64,000 nt of DNA from Vicinamibacterales bacterium. Lineage in GTDB: Bacteria > Acidobacteriota > Vicinamibacteria > Vicinamibacterales > UBA2999. This document shows, in pieces, positions 1 through 8,148 of the stretch (the stretch's first letter is position 1; every line of letters begins with the position of its first letter). Under the pieces are notes generated by a model. That model did no database searches and was not told the DNA's origin. It saw only the letters and a list, made by a program, of their open reading frames with translations. The position numbers and the translations under genes are program-made. Location: contig JBAZYO010000001.1 of the NCBI GenBank assembly GCA_041659285.1, forward strand, positions 1-64,000, written 5' to 3'.

Positions 1-1
1 C

Positions 2-433
2 CGGGCCATTACCGACGAAGAGGTTGAACGCCTGTTCCAGTTGCTGGGTGACGGCAAGATCGACAACCACCAGAACTGGAAGGGGCGCTTCAAGGACAAC
101 TCCGACAAGATGCGCACCGGCTCCATCTACGACATGGCCGATGTGCTGAAGAGCCTGACGTTCCTGGCCAAGTCGAAGAGCCTGTCGTTCCGCGAAAAGC
201 GCATGCTCGACCGCGCCAAGGCGCTGATCGTGTCGGAAATCTCCGAGGTGATGCGCACCACGGCGGCCGACATCGAGGAGCGGGTCAACACCGCGCTCGA
301 GAAGTGCTTCGTCCAGAAGGCGCGCTCGGCGCAGCGGGCCGCGACCCGCGCGACCAAGGCGGCCCCGGCGAAAGCGGCGGCCCGCGTGACGCCCGTGGCA
401 GCACCCGCTCGCCGCCAGGCGCGCGCGTCCTAG
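2..433 (+). CDS. carD: CarD/CdnL-family transcriptional regulator, C-terminal part (5' end outside window)
   Basis: The frame is open from the window edge, so the N-terminal RNA-polymerase-binding (Tudor-like) domain is missing and only 143 residues are seen. The visible part matches the helical DNA-binding domain of CarD/CdnL: a W-K-x-R-F segment (NWKGRFKDNSDKMRTGS), then SIYDMADVL, then FREKRMLDRAKALIVSEIS. In the family this protein binds the RNA polymerase beta subunit and stabilises open complexes at housekeeping and rRNA promoters. The last 40 or so residues are a lysine/alanine/arginine-rich tail, longer than in most CarD proteins and likely disordered and DNA-binding. Family assignment is good; the tail function is inference. 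Confidence 0.85.
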   Translation, partial: RAITDEEVERLFQLLGDGKIDNHQNWKGRFKDNSDKMRTGSIYDMADVLKSLTFLAKSKSLSFREKRMLDRAKALIVSEISEVMRTTAADIEERVNTALEKCFVQKARSAQRAATRATKAAPAKAAARVTPVAAPARRQARAS

Positions 434-447
434 CACCGTATTGACGT

Positions 448-453
448 TATACT
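448..453 (+). promoter_or_regulatory. Candidate -10 box (TATACT) for plsC
   Basis: TATACT ends 9 nt before the plsC ATG at 463, so a transcript would begin almost at the start codon. No convincing -35 is seen. It belongs to a set of similar start-proximal -10 boxes in the window. Confidence 0.45.
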
Positions 454-462
454 GACGGCGGC

Positions 463-1182
463 ATGAACATGTTCATTGCCGCCGTCAGGTCTGTACTCAC
501 CTACATCGTCGTCTCCCTTTACCTACTGATTGCCGGTCCCATCGGGCTCGGCATTGCCGTGCCCCTGAAACTGCAGGGCATGCTCTATTGGCTCGGCCAC
601 GTGGGCGTCGGGTTGGCGCTGGGCATGGCGGGCATTCGCTACCGCGTGACCGGCGCGGCCAAGGTGCCGGCCGGCCGTGCCGTCGTCTTCTGCTCGAACC
701 ACGAGAGCAACGTCGATCCGCCGGTGCTCTTCCGCGCCCTGCATCCGCGGCTGCACGTGCTGTTCAAGGCGGAACTGAAGAAGCTGCCGATCCTCGGCAA
801 GGTGATGCTGGCCGGCGGGTTCGTGGCCGTGGAGCGGGAACGCCGCGAGGCGTCGATGGCCTCGATCGAGGTGGCCGCCGCGTCCATTCGCGAGGGCAAC
901 TCGTTCCTGATCTTCCCCGAAGGCACGCGCAGCCGCACGTCCGAACTCTTGCCATTCAAGAAGGGTGGCTTCATCATGGCCATCAAGGCGCAGGCGCCGA
1001 TCGTCCCGGTGGCGATTTCCGGGGGGCGTGACGCCATGAAGAAGGGCAGTTGGTTCGTGCGGCCGGTGCTGTGCCGCATTCGCATTGGTGAGCCGATCGA
1101 GACGGCTGGGATGTCGGTCGACGATCGCGATGACGTGATCGAAGTCGTCCGGACGCGGATAAAGGACTTACTCAAGACATAG
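463..1182 (+). CDS. plsC: 1-acyl-sn-glycerol-3-phosphate acyltransferase (PlsC family)
   Basis: This 239-residue membrane enzyme would transfer an acyl chain to lysophosphatidic acid to make phosphatidic acid. A hydrophobic N-terminal segment (about residues 5-50) anchors it. The catalytic NHxxxxD motif is present as NHESNVD (H80, D85), and the FPEGTRSR substrate motif has its glutamate at 153. The ATG at 463 lies 29 nt after the carD stop with a -10-like TATACT just before it. The next gene starts 10 nt downstream on the same strand, so they are probably co-transcribed. Acyl-donor specificity cannot be read from sequence. Confidence 0.92.
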   Translation: MNMFIAAVRSVLTYIVVSLYLLIAGPIGLGIAVPLKLQGMLYWLGHVGVGLALGMAGIRYRVTGAAKVPAGRAVVFCSNHESNVDPPVLFRALHPRLHVLFKAELKKLPILGKVMLAGGFVAVERERREASMASIEVAAASIREGNSFLIFPEGTRSRTSELLPFKKGGFIMAIKAQAPIVPVAISGGRDAMKKGSWFVRPVLCRIRIGEPIETAGMSVDDRDDVIEVVRTRIKDLLKT

Positions 1183-1192
1183 GAGCTCGTCG

Positions 1193-1780
1193 GTGGAACT
1201 CCTCGCCACTCTCGGACGCACGCTCGGGTTCTCCCTCGCCGCCGGCGTGAACCTCTACGCCACCGTGGCCGTGCTCGGCCTGGCCGCGCGCTATGGCTGG
1301 GTGCAGCTGCCTGAACAGTTCCAGGTCTTCAACCACCCCTGGGTCATCGGGATTGCGGGCGTGCTCTACGTGATCGAATTCGTGGCCGACAAGATCCCGT
1401 GGGTCGATTCGATCTGGGATTCGGTCCACACGGTGATCCGGCCGGTCGGCGGCGCCTTGATCGCGGTCGCCGCGCTGGGCGAAGCGTCGCCCGTCATGGT
1501 CGGCATGATCGCGTTGCTGGGCGGCAGCGCCGCCGCCGGCAGCCACATGACCAAGGCCGGCGCGCGCGTGGCCATCAACACCAGCCCGGAGCCGTTCACC
1601 AACTGGATTGCGAGCCTCGCGGAAGACGCGTTCGTGATCGGGCTGAGCCTGCTGACCTTGAAGTTCCCGCTGCTGGCGCTCCTGGTCAGCGTGACGATCG
1701 TCGTGATGATCGTGTGGCTGGCGCGCCGGATCTGGCATTGGCTAAGGCCCGCCACCGCCGCTCAAACGCCGTCCACCTAG
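1193..1780 (+). CDS. DUF4126 domain membrane protein
   Basis: A 195-residue protein with a GTG start 10 nt after plsC. It has four or five hydrophobic segments, an N-terminal stretch typical of DUF4126 (FSLAAGVNLYATVAVLGLA) and a glycine/alanine-rich central helix (GGSAAAGSHMTKAGAR). DUF4126 proteins are small integral membrane proteins of unknown function. The operon position with plsC hints at an envelope role, but that is only inference. Confidence 0.8.
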   Translation: MELLATLGRTLGFSLAAGVNLYATVAVLGLAARYGWVQLPEQFQVFNHPWVIGIAGVLYVIEFVADKIPWVDSIWDSVHTVIRPVGGALIAVAALGEASPVMVGMIALLGGSAAAGSHMTKAGARVAINTSPEPFTNWIASLAEDAFVIGLSLLTLKFPLLALLVSVTIVVMIVWLARRIWHWLRPATAAQTPST

Positions 1781-1798
1781 CGCGCGCGTCCTAAGGCA

Positions 1799-2050
1799 GC
1801 CGCAGATTCCGCAGATTACGCAGATGTGAGGTCCGGCTCACACCGGCCTTCGGCCGGCAGCGATCACGACTACGACGCGCGGACAAGAGCTCCAGAACGC
1901 CGGGAAGAGTCGGCAGCAGCTCTTGTCCGCGCGTCGTAGTCGTGATCGCGTGACGCCAGGCGAAGCCTGGCGTCGTGAGCCGGACCGAGTCTCGCGGGCG
2001 CGCCTGCGCCGAACAGAATCGGCGTCATCTGCGTCATCTGCGGCCCTGGT
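1799..2050. repeat. Composite intergenic element: nonamer repeats flanking a cruciform
   Basis: The 420-nt gap between the DUF4126 gene and the next gene contains a structured block. On the left are tandem 9-mers of the form GCAGATNNC (GCAGATTCC, GCAGATTAC, GCAGATGTG from 1802). On the right the same unit occurs inverted (2021-2050, read on the minus strand as ACCAGGGCC then GCAGATGAC twice). The outer ends are therefore roughly inverted repeats around the cruciform at 1831-1985. There is no open frame worth calling inside. It resembles a small non-autonomous repeat element, but transposition is not shown. Confidence 0.6.
1831..1985. repeat. Cloverleaf/cruciform inverted repeat
   Basis: Four nested stems can be paired exactly. 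An outer 11-bp stem pairs 1831-1841 with 1975-1985. A side hairpin spans 1843-1857 (CCGGCC-TTC-GGCCGG). A perfect 32-bp stem pairs 1860-1891 with 1918-1949 around a 26-nt loop. A second side hairpin spans 1952-1974 (GACGCCAGGC-GAA-GCCTGGCGTC, 10-bp arms). There is no T-run, so a simple terminator is unlikely. It may be a mobile palindromic repeat or a structured RNA. Confidence 0.8.
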
Positions 2051-2200
2051 TTCTGTGCCTTAGATCGCGGCGCGAAGCCGCGTCAGGATGGCGGCGGGTA
2101 TACCGTCGAACTTCGCGCCTGTTTACCCGGGTGCCGGTCTTGACGCAATGTGGGACGAGAAGACAATCCGTGACGGGACCAGACGCAGTAAAGTGACGGG

Positions 2201-4267
2201 ATGCGCATTCGGCTGACCGTGCTCGGCATGCTGGCAGCGTCGCTCGTCCTTGGCATCGCCCAGGAACGCCCACCCGACGGGCAATTACCGCGGTTTCGCG
2301 CCGGCGCGAACCTGGTCCGCGTTGACGCCTATGTGTCACTCGACGGCAAGGCGGTCACCGACCTCAAGCCGGAAGATCTCCTGGTGTTCGAGGATGACAA
2401 GCCGCAGCGCATCGAAGATTTCAAGCTGATCGAGGCACGCGTTCCGAATCCGCAATCGGAGCGGACCGATCCCACCAACGCCCGTGACATGCGCCAGGAA
2501 GCCAACGATGCGGCGCGCGTGTTCACGCTGTTCTTCGATCGGCCCCATGTCTCGCTGAGCGGTTCGTATCACGCGAAGAAGCCGATCGTCGAGACGCTCG
2601 ACCGTGTGATTGGCCCGGACGATCTGGTCGGCGTCATGACGCCCGAGATGTCGCCGTCGGCCATCACCTACAGCCGCCGGACCTCGAGCATCGAGCGGAT
2701 GGTCACCGACACCTGGCACTGGGGCGTCAAGGATCGGATTACCGCCGAGACACCGCGTGAGCGCGCGATCAGGGAATGCTATCCGGGCTCGTCGATCGCC
2801 GACGAGATGATCGCCCGGCTGCGGGAGCGCGACACGCTCGACGCGCTCGATCACCTCGTGACGCACCTCGAAGGCCTGCGCCCCGAGCGCAAGTTCGTGA
2901 TGGTGTTCACGGAAGGCTGGCCGCTCTACAAGCAGAGCGACACGCTGGCGGCCGGCAATGCACCCAGCCCGGGAGGCGTGGGCATCGATCCGCGGACCGG
3001 CCGGGTTTCGGGTTCGACGCCGATCGATTCGTCGCGCGACGACAGCCGGTCGCTCGAGTCGTGCGATCGCGAGCGCGTGATGCTGGCGTTCATCGACCAC
3101 GAGATGCAGTTCCGCGAACTGCTGCAGCGCGCCAACCGCGCCAACGTCAGTTTTTACCCCATTGACGCGCGTGGGCTGATCGTCTTCGACCAGCCCACCC
3201 GGTTCGACGTGCCGCCCAGCGTGGACGCGGCCTGGTTGCGCGACCGGCACGAGGACCTCCGCATGATGGCCACGCAGACCGACGGCGTCGCCGTGCTCGA
3301 CAACACCAACGACATTGCCGGCGCGATGCAGAAGATCTTCGCCGACGTCGGTTCGTACTATCTGTTCAGCTACTACTCCTCCAATCCGAAGCTGGATGGC
3401 CGCTTCCGCCGGATCCGGGTCGAGGTGAAGCGCGACAACGTGGACGTACGCGCGCGTCCCGGGTACCTGGCGCCGACTGAAGCGGAGGCGCGTGCCGCCG
3501 GGGCGACACCGGAACGGCCAGCGGGTAGTCGCCCGGCACCGCCGCCGTCGGTCACCCGCGCGCTCGACGCCATTGCGCCAGGCCGCGGCAACCTGCCCGT
3601 CCGCATCCAGGCCGCCGGCGGCCGCGGACTGATCCGCGCCGTCGTCGAACTCGATGCGGCCACCGCCAAACTGCCGGAGTGGCTGACGGGTGGGACGCTG
3701 CGGTTGACCGTCGAGCCCGAGCGCGGCAGCGGTTCCACCCCCGGCTCGCCGCCGCAGACCATGACCGTGGCGATCGAGCCCGGCCAACGGAGCATTCCCG
3801 TGGACGCGACCAACTCGCCGCTGGTGGCCGGACGCTATTCGGTGCGCGCGGAGTTGACGCCGCGGGCCGGGCGCATGCCGATCCAGGTGACGACGTTCGT
3901 GACCGTGCCGCCCGACACGGCGGTGGTGGGCACGGGCGCCCTGGCCCTTCGCCGCGGCCCGAGCACGGGGTTGGCCTACGTGCCGACCGCCGACCCCCGC
4001 TTCCGCCGCACCGAACGGCTGCGCATCGAAGTCCCGCTGGCCGACGCCGCCATCGAGGGAACCGGCCGCATGCTGACGCGCGAAGGCGCGGCCATGCCGC
4101 TGGTGGTCACCTATTCCACTCGCGTGGACGACGCGACCAGGCAGGCGTTGGGCGTGGCGGAGGTGGTGCTGGCGCCGCTGGCGGCGGGCGAGTACGTGCT
4201 GGAACTATCGCTGAAGAAGCCCGGCACGCCCGAGATCATCACCTACGGATTCCGCCTCGTTCCGTAA
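2201..4267 (+). CDS. Secreted VWFA-related protein of the acidobacterial type
   Basis: A 688-residue protein starting at the ATG at 2201, with an N-terminal signal sequence (about residues 1-21). The segment around residues 30-80 (VRVDAYVSLDGKAVTDLKPED, then VFEDDKPQRIEDFKL) is the hallmark of the acidobacterial VWFA-related domain, which then runs to about residue 400. The usual MIDAS DxSxS is not obvious. The corresponding strand reads LFFDRPHVSLS (D113), so metal binding may be lost. A proline-rich linker near 425-445 leads into a C-terminal beta-rich half. Function in this family is unknown; surface adhesion or protein binding is inferred. A TAAAGT hexamer lies 6 nt before the start. Confidence 0.8.
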   Translation: MRIRLTVLGMLAASLVLGIAQERPPDGQLPRFRAGANLVRVDAYVSLDGKAVTDLKPEDLLVFEDDKPQRIEDFKLIEARVPNPQSERTDPTNARDMRQEANDAARVFTLFFDRPHVSLSGSYHAKKPIVETLDRVIGPDDLVGVMTPEMSPSAITYSRRTSSIERMVTDTWHWGVKDRITAETPRERAIRECYPGSSIADEMIARLRERDTLDALDHLVTHLEGLRPERKFVMVFTEGWPLYKQSDTLAAGNAPSPGGVGIDPRTGRVSGSTPIDSSRDDSRSLESCDRERVMLAFIDHEMQFRELLQRANRANVSFYPIDARGLIVFDQPTRFDVPPSVDAAWLRDRHEDLRMMATQTDGVAVLDNTNDIAGAMQKIFADVGSYYLFSYYSSNPKLDGRFRRIRVEVKRDNVDVRARPGYLAPTEAEARAAGATPERPAGSRPAPPPSVTRALDAIAPGRGNLPVRIQAAGGRGLIRAVVELDAATAKLPEWLTGGTLRLTVEPERGSGSTPGSPPQTMTVAIEPGQRSIPVDATNSPLVAGRYSVRAELTPRAGRMPIQVTTFVTVPPDTAVVGTGALALRRGPSTGLAYVPTADPRFRRTERLRIEVPLADAAIEGTGRMLTREGAAMPLVVTYSTRVDDATRQALGVAEVVLAPLAAGEYVLELSLKKPGTPEIITYGFRLVP

Positions 4268-4290
4268 AAGTGAAGCAGGTTCGCTTTACG
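4263..4290. terminator. Imperfect hairpin between convergent genes
   Basis: CGTAAAAGTGAA pairs with TTCGCTTTACG with one bulge and overlaps the stop codons of the two convergent genes ending at 4267 and 4286. It has A-rich and T-rich arms and could end transcription from both sides. No long T-run follows. Confidence 0.4.
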
Positions 4291-5410
4291 ACCCGCCGGT
4301 CGTGAACGTCAGCGTGAACGGCGCCATGGCGCCGCCGTCGGTACCCTTGATGCCCTCGAGGAATTCGATCTTCACCAGCCGGAACGGTTCCCATGGCTCG
4401 ACCGGCTTGATCTCGAGCGCACGATTCTCCTTCGCGTAGGTGGCCGCGAACGCGAGGCTGTCCATCGACGTCGCCTTGGCGTAGGTGATGCGCACGTGGT
4501 CCTTCAGCGAGGCGGGATCCAGGTCGCGCGACAGCTGCATGCGGATGCGCTCGCCCAGGCGCACGTCGGTCTCGCCCTCGGCCGGCGCCGTGAACAGCAC
4601 CTCGATCGCCGGCGGAGGCGGCGGGGCAATCTCCACTTCGGTCACTGACTCTGCCGGCGCCTGGGCCAACTCGATGGCGGTGCCCTCGAGCCACGTCAAG
4701 CCCTTCCCGGTCCGCACGGTGCCCTGCACCTTCACCCAGCGGCCCGAGTCGATGCGCTTGGCCGGATCGAAGTTGAACGTCTTGCCCTTCGGCTGCAGGC
4801 CCATCACCCACAACGCGGCATCGGTTGAGCGCAGCACGAACTGCCACTTCGCCGGCGCGGGCGCCTCCGGCAAGTCGCCGTAGAGATTGCGTCCGCGGAA
4901 CTGCCCAAGAATCGTGATGCGCTGGCCTTCGAAGCGGGCGGGTTCCATCGCCACCGTGCGAAGCGGCGGGGCCGCGGCCGCCGCGGCCGGCGGCGGCGGG
5001 GTGGTGCCGCTCAGCAGGAGGATCAACTCTTCGCCCGGCCGCGGCCAGCGTTCCGGATACATCGTGCGCATGCGGTCGAGCAGGTTGAAGGGAATCAGGC
5101 GCGGGTCGTCCTGCGACATCCGGCCAACATCGAGGAACTGGCCACGAGCCTCGAGCTTGCCCTCCCGCGGCAACTCACGGGCGATCAGCCGGATGCTCGC
5201 CTCGTCGCTCGCGATGGTGGCGCTCTCCGGGCTGTCGGCCTTGACCGCGCCGACGACCATCACGGTTTGCTGGTGATAGAAGCCGGGATAGCTGCGCAGG
5301 GCGGCAAGCGTCGTCGCGCGCCGGGCCGCCGGCTGGGCCGCGGCCTGAGCGAACATCAGGATGCAGGCAATCGCAAGGGCGAAGGCAGGCCGTCGCATGG
5401 TCAAGTCCAT
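4286..5410 (-). CDS. Secreted protein of unknown function with a C-terminal Ig-like domain
   Basis: 374 residues with a clear signal peptide (residues 1-26, ending AQAAAQPAARRA). I do not recognise the gene. Two regions look like small OB-fold modules (about 45-95, VMVVGAVKADS, and about 155-260, ITILGQFRGRNLYG then WVKVQGTVRTG), separated by a proline/alanine stretch near 145. The last 100 residues (VLFTAPAEGETDVRLGERIRM onward, ending FTLTFTTG) match the SbsA-like or Big_5 Ig-like domain found in secreted proteins. It is convergent with the VWFA-related gene. Its start lies next to an array of 8-bp repeats. Confidence 0.6.
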   Translation of the reverse strand: MDLTMRRPAFALAIACILMFAQAAAQPAARRATTLAALRSYPGFYHQQTVMVVGAVKADSPESATIASDEASIRLIARELPREGKLEARGQFLDVGRMSQDDPRLIPFNLLDRMRTMYPERWPRPGEELILLLSGTTPPPPAAAAAAPPLRTVAMEPARFEGQRITILGQFRGRNLYGDLPEAPAPAKWQFVLRSTDAALWVMGLQPKGKTFNFDPAKRIDSGRWVKVQGTVRTGKGLTWLEGTAIELAQAPAESVTEVEIAPPPPPAIEVLFTAPAEGETDVRLGERIRMQLSRDLDPASLKDHVRITYAKATSMDSLAFAATYAKENRALEIKPVEPWEPFRLVKIEFLEGIKGTDGGAMAPFTLTFTTGGS

Positions 5411-5419
5411 GCTAGCAAA

Positions 5420-5454
5420 TCACCAACTCACCAACTCACCAACTCACCAAATCA
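5420..5454. repeat. Octamer array (TCACCAAC)
   Basis: Three exact tandem copies of TCACCAAC are followed by TCACCAAA and a partial TCAG. They fill the gap between the start of the 4286-5410 gene and the end of the OPT transporter gene. Related 8-bp-period arrays occur at 18033-18203, 38274-38352 and 43334-43373. Confidence 0.8.
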
Positions 5455-5475
5455 GCCGCCCCCCGCCCCCCGCCC

Positions 5476-7425
5476 TCAGACCTTGCGTTGCGCGAAGCGC
5501 GTCAGGATCACCGCGAGCCCCAGGAACAGCAGCGCGCCGGCGATCTGTCCAAACGCGTCTTCGCCGCGCAGTGCCGGCAGCATTTCGCCCACGACCTGGA
5601 ACGGCCGCAACCAGTCGGCGCCGACCAGGATGGCGTAGAGGATGCCGGCGAGCGAGCCGCCGGCGATCAGGCCCGAGCTGAACAGCGTGCCGGAACTGAG
5701 GTCCGACTCGCTGGTTTCGCCGGTCTTACGCTCGACCCACCAGCGCACGAGACCACCGATGAAGATCGGCGCGGTGGTCGCAATCGGCAGGTAGGCGCCG
5801 ACCGCGAACGACAGCGAGTGAATGCCGCACAACTCGAGCGTGACCGCCACGAAGACGCCCACCAGCACCAGGCCCCAGGGCAGGTTCTGCGACAGCAGGC
5901 CCTTGATCAGCGTGGCCATGAGTGTGGCCTGTGGCGCCGGCACGTCGGCCGAGCCGATGCCGAACACCTGGTGCATATAGAGCACCGTCATGCCGATGAC
6001 GAAAGCCGAGGTGACGACGCCGATGGCCAGGCCCATCTGCTGGTAGATGGGGGTGGCGCCCACGATGTAGCCGGTCTTGAGGTCCTGTGACGTGTTGCCG
6101 GCGTTGGCGGCGGCAATGCAGACGATGGCGCCCACCGAGAGGGCGACCGGGCCGTAGACATCGCCGGTCCAGCCGAGCGCGACGAAGATCATGCAGGTGA
6201 TGATCAGCGTGGCGATGGTCATGCCGGAGATGGGGTTCGACGAGGACCCGATGAGGCCGGTGATGCGGGACGAGACGGTCGCGAAGAAGAAGCCGAACAG
6301 GATGATCAACACCGACACCAGCACGTTGCCCTGGGTCGGCAGCCCCGGCGTCACCGCCAGGAAGATGGCCAGCAGCAACGAGCCGCCCAGCACGATCGCC
6401 ATCGGCATGTCGCGCTCGGTGCGCAGTTGCTCGCCGCCCGCCCCCGTGCCGAAGCCCTTCAGCCCTTCGCGCGCCGACGAGATGATCGTCGGCAGGGTGC
6501 GGGCCAGCGTGATCAACCCGGCCGCCAGCACGGCGCCGGCGCCGATGTAGCGGATGTAGGCGCTCCAGATCTGCCCCGGGCTCATCTCCGAGATCAGGAA
6601 CGGCAGGCCCGTCGCCGGGTTATTGGCGAAGTTCGGATGGATGGGCGGGAACGGCGTGGTGATGGCCGCGCCCAGCAGCGAGAGCAGCGGCAGCAGCACC
6701 AGCCACGACAGCACGCCGCCGGCGAACATGGTACCGGCGATGCGCGGGCCGATGACGTAGCCAACGCCCATGTACTCGGGCGAGATGTCCACGTTCAGCG
6801 TCGCATTCGGAAACTGGCTGGTGCGGGCCAGCGAGTGGCCAATCTCCTGCCGGAAGAGGTTGAAGGTCCACGACAGCGACTTCCACAACGCGCCGATGCC
6901 CAGGCCGCTGAACACCAGCGTCGCCAGTTGCCCGCCCCGCTCGCCGGCGACGAGGACCTCGGCGCAGGCCGTGCCTTCGGGGTAGGGCAGCACGCCGTGC
7001 TCCTTCACGATCAGGGCGCGGCGCAGCGGCACCATCATCAGGACGCCGAGAATGCCGCCGGCAAACGCCAGCATGGTGATTTGCGTGTAGCTGAAGAACT
7101 TGGGTCCGTCCGGCAGCAGGAAGATCAGCGCCGGAATGGTGAACACGACGCCGCCGGCCACCGATTCGCCGGCCGAGCCGATGGTCTGGACGATGTTGTT
7201 TTCGAGGATCGTCGAGCCGCCAAGCTTCTTGAGCACCGAAATGGCGAGCACCGCGATCGGAATCGACGCGCTCACGGTGAGGCCGGCGCGCAGGCCGAGG
7301 TACACGGTGGAGGCGCCGAAGAGCAAGCCGAACAGCACGCCCAGCACGATGGCTTTGGCGGTGAATTCGGCGGGGGACTGTGAGGCGGGAACGTAGGGCT
7401 GAAAGGCTTTCGACGGGTCGGCCAT
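5476..7425 (-). CDS. OPT-family oligopeptide transporter
   Basis: 649 residues with about 14-16 hydrophobic segments. The N-terminal region reads VLGVLFGLLFGASTVYLGLR, then AGLTVSASIPIAVLAISVL and NNIVQTIGSAGESVAGG, which is the conserved start of the bacterial OPT family. These are proton-coupled carriers for oligopeptides or metal chelates in the inner membrane; the true substrate cannot be read here. The ATG at 7425 follows a TATCAT box by only 7 nt. It is divergent from rex across 54 bp, so a shared control region is possible. Confidence 0.9.
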   Translation of the reverse strand: MADPSKAFQPYVPASQSPAEFTAKAIVLGVLFGLLFGASTVYLGLRAGLTVSASIPIAVLAISVLKKLGGSTILENNIVQTIGSAGESVAGGVVFTIPALIFLLPDGPKFFSYTQITMLAFAGGILGVLMMVPLRRALIVKEHGVLPYPEGTACAEVLVAGERGGQLATLVFSGLGIGALWKSLSWTFNLFRQEIGHSLARTSQFPNATLNVDISPEYMGVGYVIGPRIAGTMFAGGVLSWLVLLPLLSLLGAAITTPFPPIHPNFANNPATGLPFLISEMSPGQIWSAYIRYIGAGAVLAAGLITLARTLPTIISSAREGLKGFGTGAGGEQLRTERDMPMAIVLGGSLLLAIFLAVTPGLPTQGNVLVSVLIILFGFFFATVSSRITGLIGSSSNPISGMTIATLIITCMIFVALGWTGDVYGPVALSVGAIVCIAAANAGNTSQDLKTGYIVGATPIYQQMGLAIGVVTSAFVIGMTVLYMHQVFGIGSADVPAPQATLMATLIKGLLSQNLPWGLVLVGVFVAVTLELCGIHSLSFAVGAYLPIATTAPIFIGGLVRWWVERKTGETSESDLSSGTLFSSGLIAGGSLAGILYAILVGADWLRPFQVVGEMLPALRGEDAFGQIAGALLFLGLAVILTRFAQRKV

Positions 7426-7432
7426 GGGCGGG

Positions 7433-7438
7433 ATGATA
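7433..7438 (-). promoter_or_regulatory. Candidate -10 box (TATCAT) for the OPT transporter
   Basis: On the minus strand TATCAT is followed by 7 nt and then the ATG at 7425. This predicts a leaderless or nearly leaderless mRNA. The spacing and hexamer are identical to those before nuoI. Confidence 0.45.
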
Positions 7439-7462
7439 CTCGCTTCGCCGCGTGGATTGCGG

Positions 7463-7468
7463 TATTCT
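7463..7468 (+). promoter_or_regulatory. Candidate -10 box (TATTCT) for rex
   Basis: TATTCT lies 11 nt before the GTG at 7480. Immediately after it the sequence TTGTGAATTCAC (7478-7489) contains a perfect 10-bp palindrome and one half-site identical to the Rex operator half TTGTGAA, so autoregulation is conceivable. Confidence 0.35.
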
Positions 7469-7479
7469 GCAAATTGCTT

Positions 7480-8148
7480 GTGAATTCACCGAACAAGCGG
7501 AGGGCGGCGGCCGAGCCGGTTTCCGAACTCACCACGAATCGGCTGTCCGTCTACCTCCGCTGCCTCAGTCAACTCGAGTCGGCCGGGGTCAACACCATTT
7601 CGTCGCAGGCGCTCGCCGAGCAGTTCCACCTGAACGCCGCGCAGATCCGCAAGGACCTCGCCTACTTCGGCGAGTTCGGCGTCCGTGGCGTCGGGTATTA
7701 CGTCAAGGACCTCAAGCGCAACCTCCGCCAGATTCTCGGCCTCGATCGCAAGCTGCGCGTCGCCGTGATGGGCGCCGGCAATCTGGGCCTCGCCCTGGCC
7801 GACTACCCGGGCTTCAGGCGCGAGGGCTTCGAGATTGTCGCGATGTTCGACGTCGCCGACGCAAAAATCGGGGACGAATCGCGGAGCGGCGTCCCCATCA
7901 ACGACCTGAAGGACCTCAAGAAGGTGGTGCGGAAGGAACACATCGACATTGCCGTGATTGCCGTGCCGGCCGAGTCGGCGCAGCACGTGCTCGACCAGGT
8001 GGTGGCGGCCGGCATCAAGGCGGTGTTGAACTTCTCGCCCGGATCGTTGAAAGTTCCCCCCGGGGTGAAGATGAAGGGCGTGGACCTGACCGTGTCGCTC
8101 GAAAGCCTGTCGTTCTACCTGGCGCAGGGCATTGATGGCGAAGAATAA
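7480..8148 (+). CDS. rex: Redox-sensing transcriptional repressor Rex
   Basis: 222 residues from the GTG at 7480; a TTG six nt earlier is the alternative. The N-terminal winged helix includes RLSVYLRCLSQLESAG and the recognition region LNAAQIRKDLAYFGEFGVRG, typical of Rex. The C-terminal half is a Rossmann NAD(H)-binding domain with the motif GAGNLGLAL (G98-G103). Rex senses the NADH/NAD+ ratio and represses respiratory and fermentation genes when NADH is low. Overlap of 14 nt with moaC implies translational coupling. Length and motifs match the family well. Confidence 0.95.
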   Translation: MNSPNKRRAAAEPVSELTTNRLSVYLRCLSQLESAGVNTISSQALAEQFHLNAAQIRKDLAYFGEFGVRGVGYYVKDLKRNLRQILGLDRKLRVAVMGAGNLGLALADYPGFRREGFEIVAMFDVADAKIGDESRSGVPINDLKDLKKVVRKEHIDIAVIAVPAESAQHVLDQVVAAGIKAVLNFSPGSLKVPPGVKMKGVDLTVSLESLSFYLAQGIDGEE

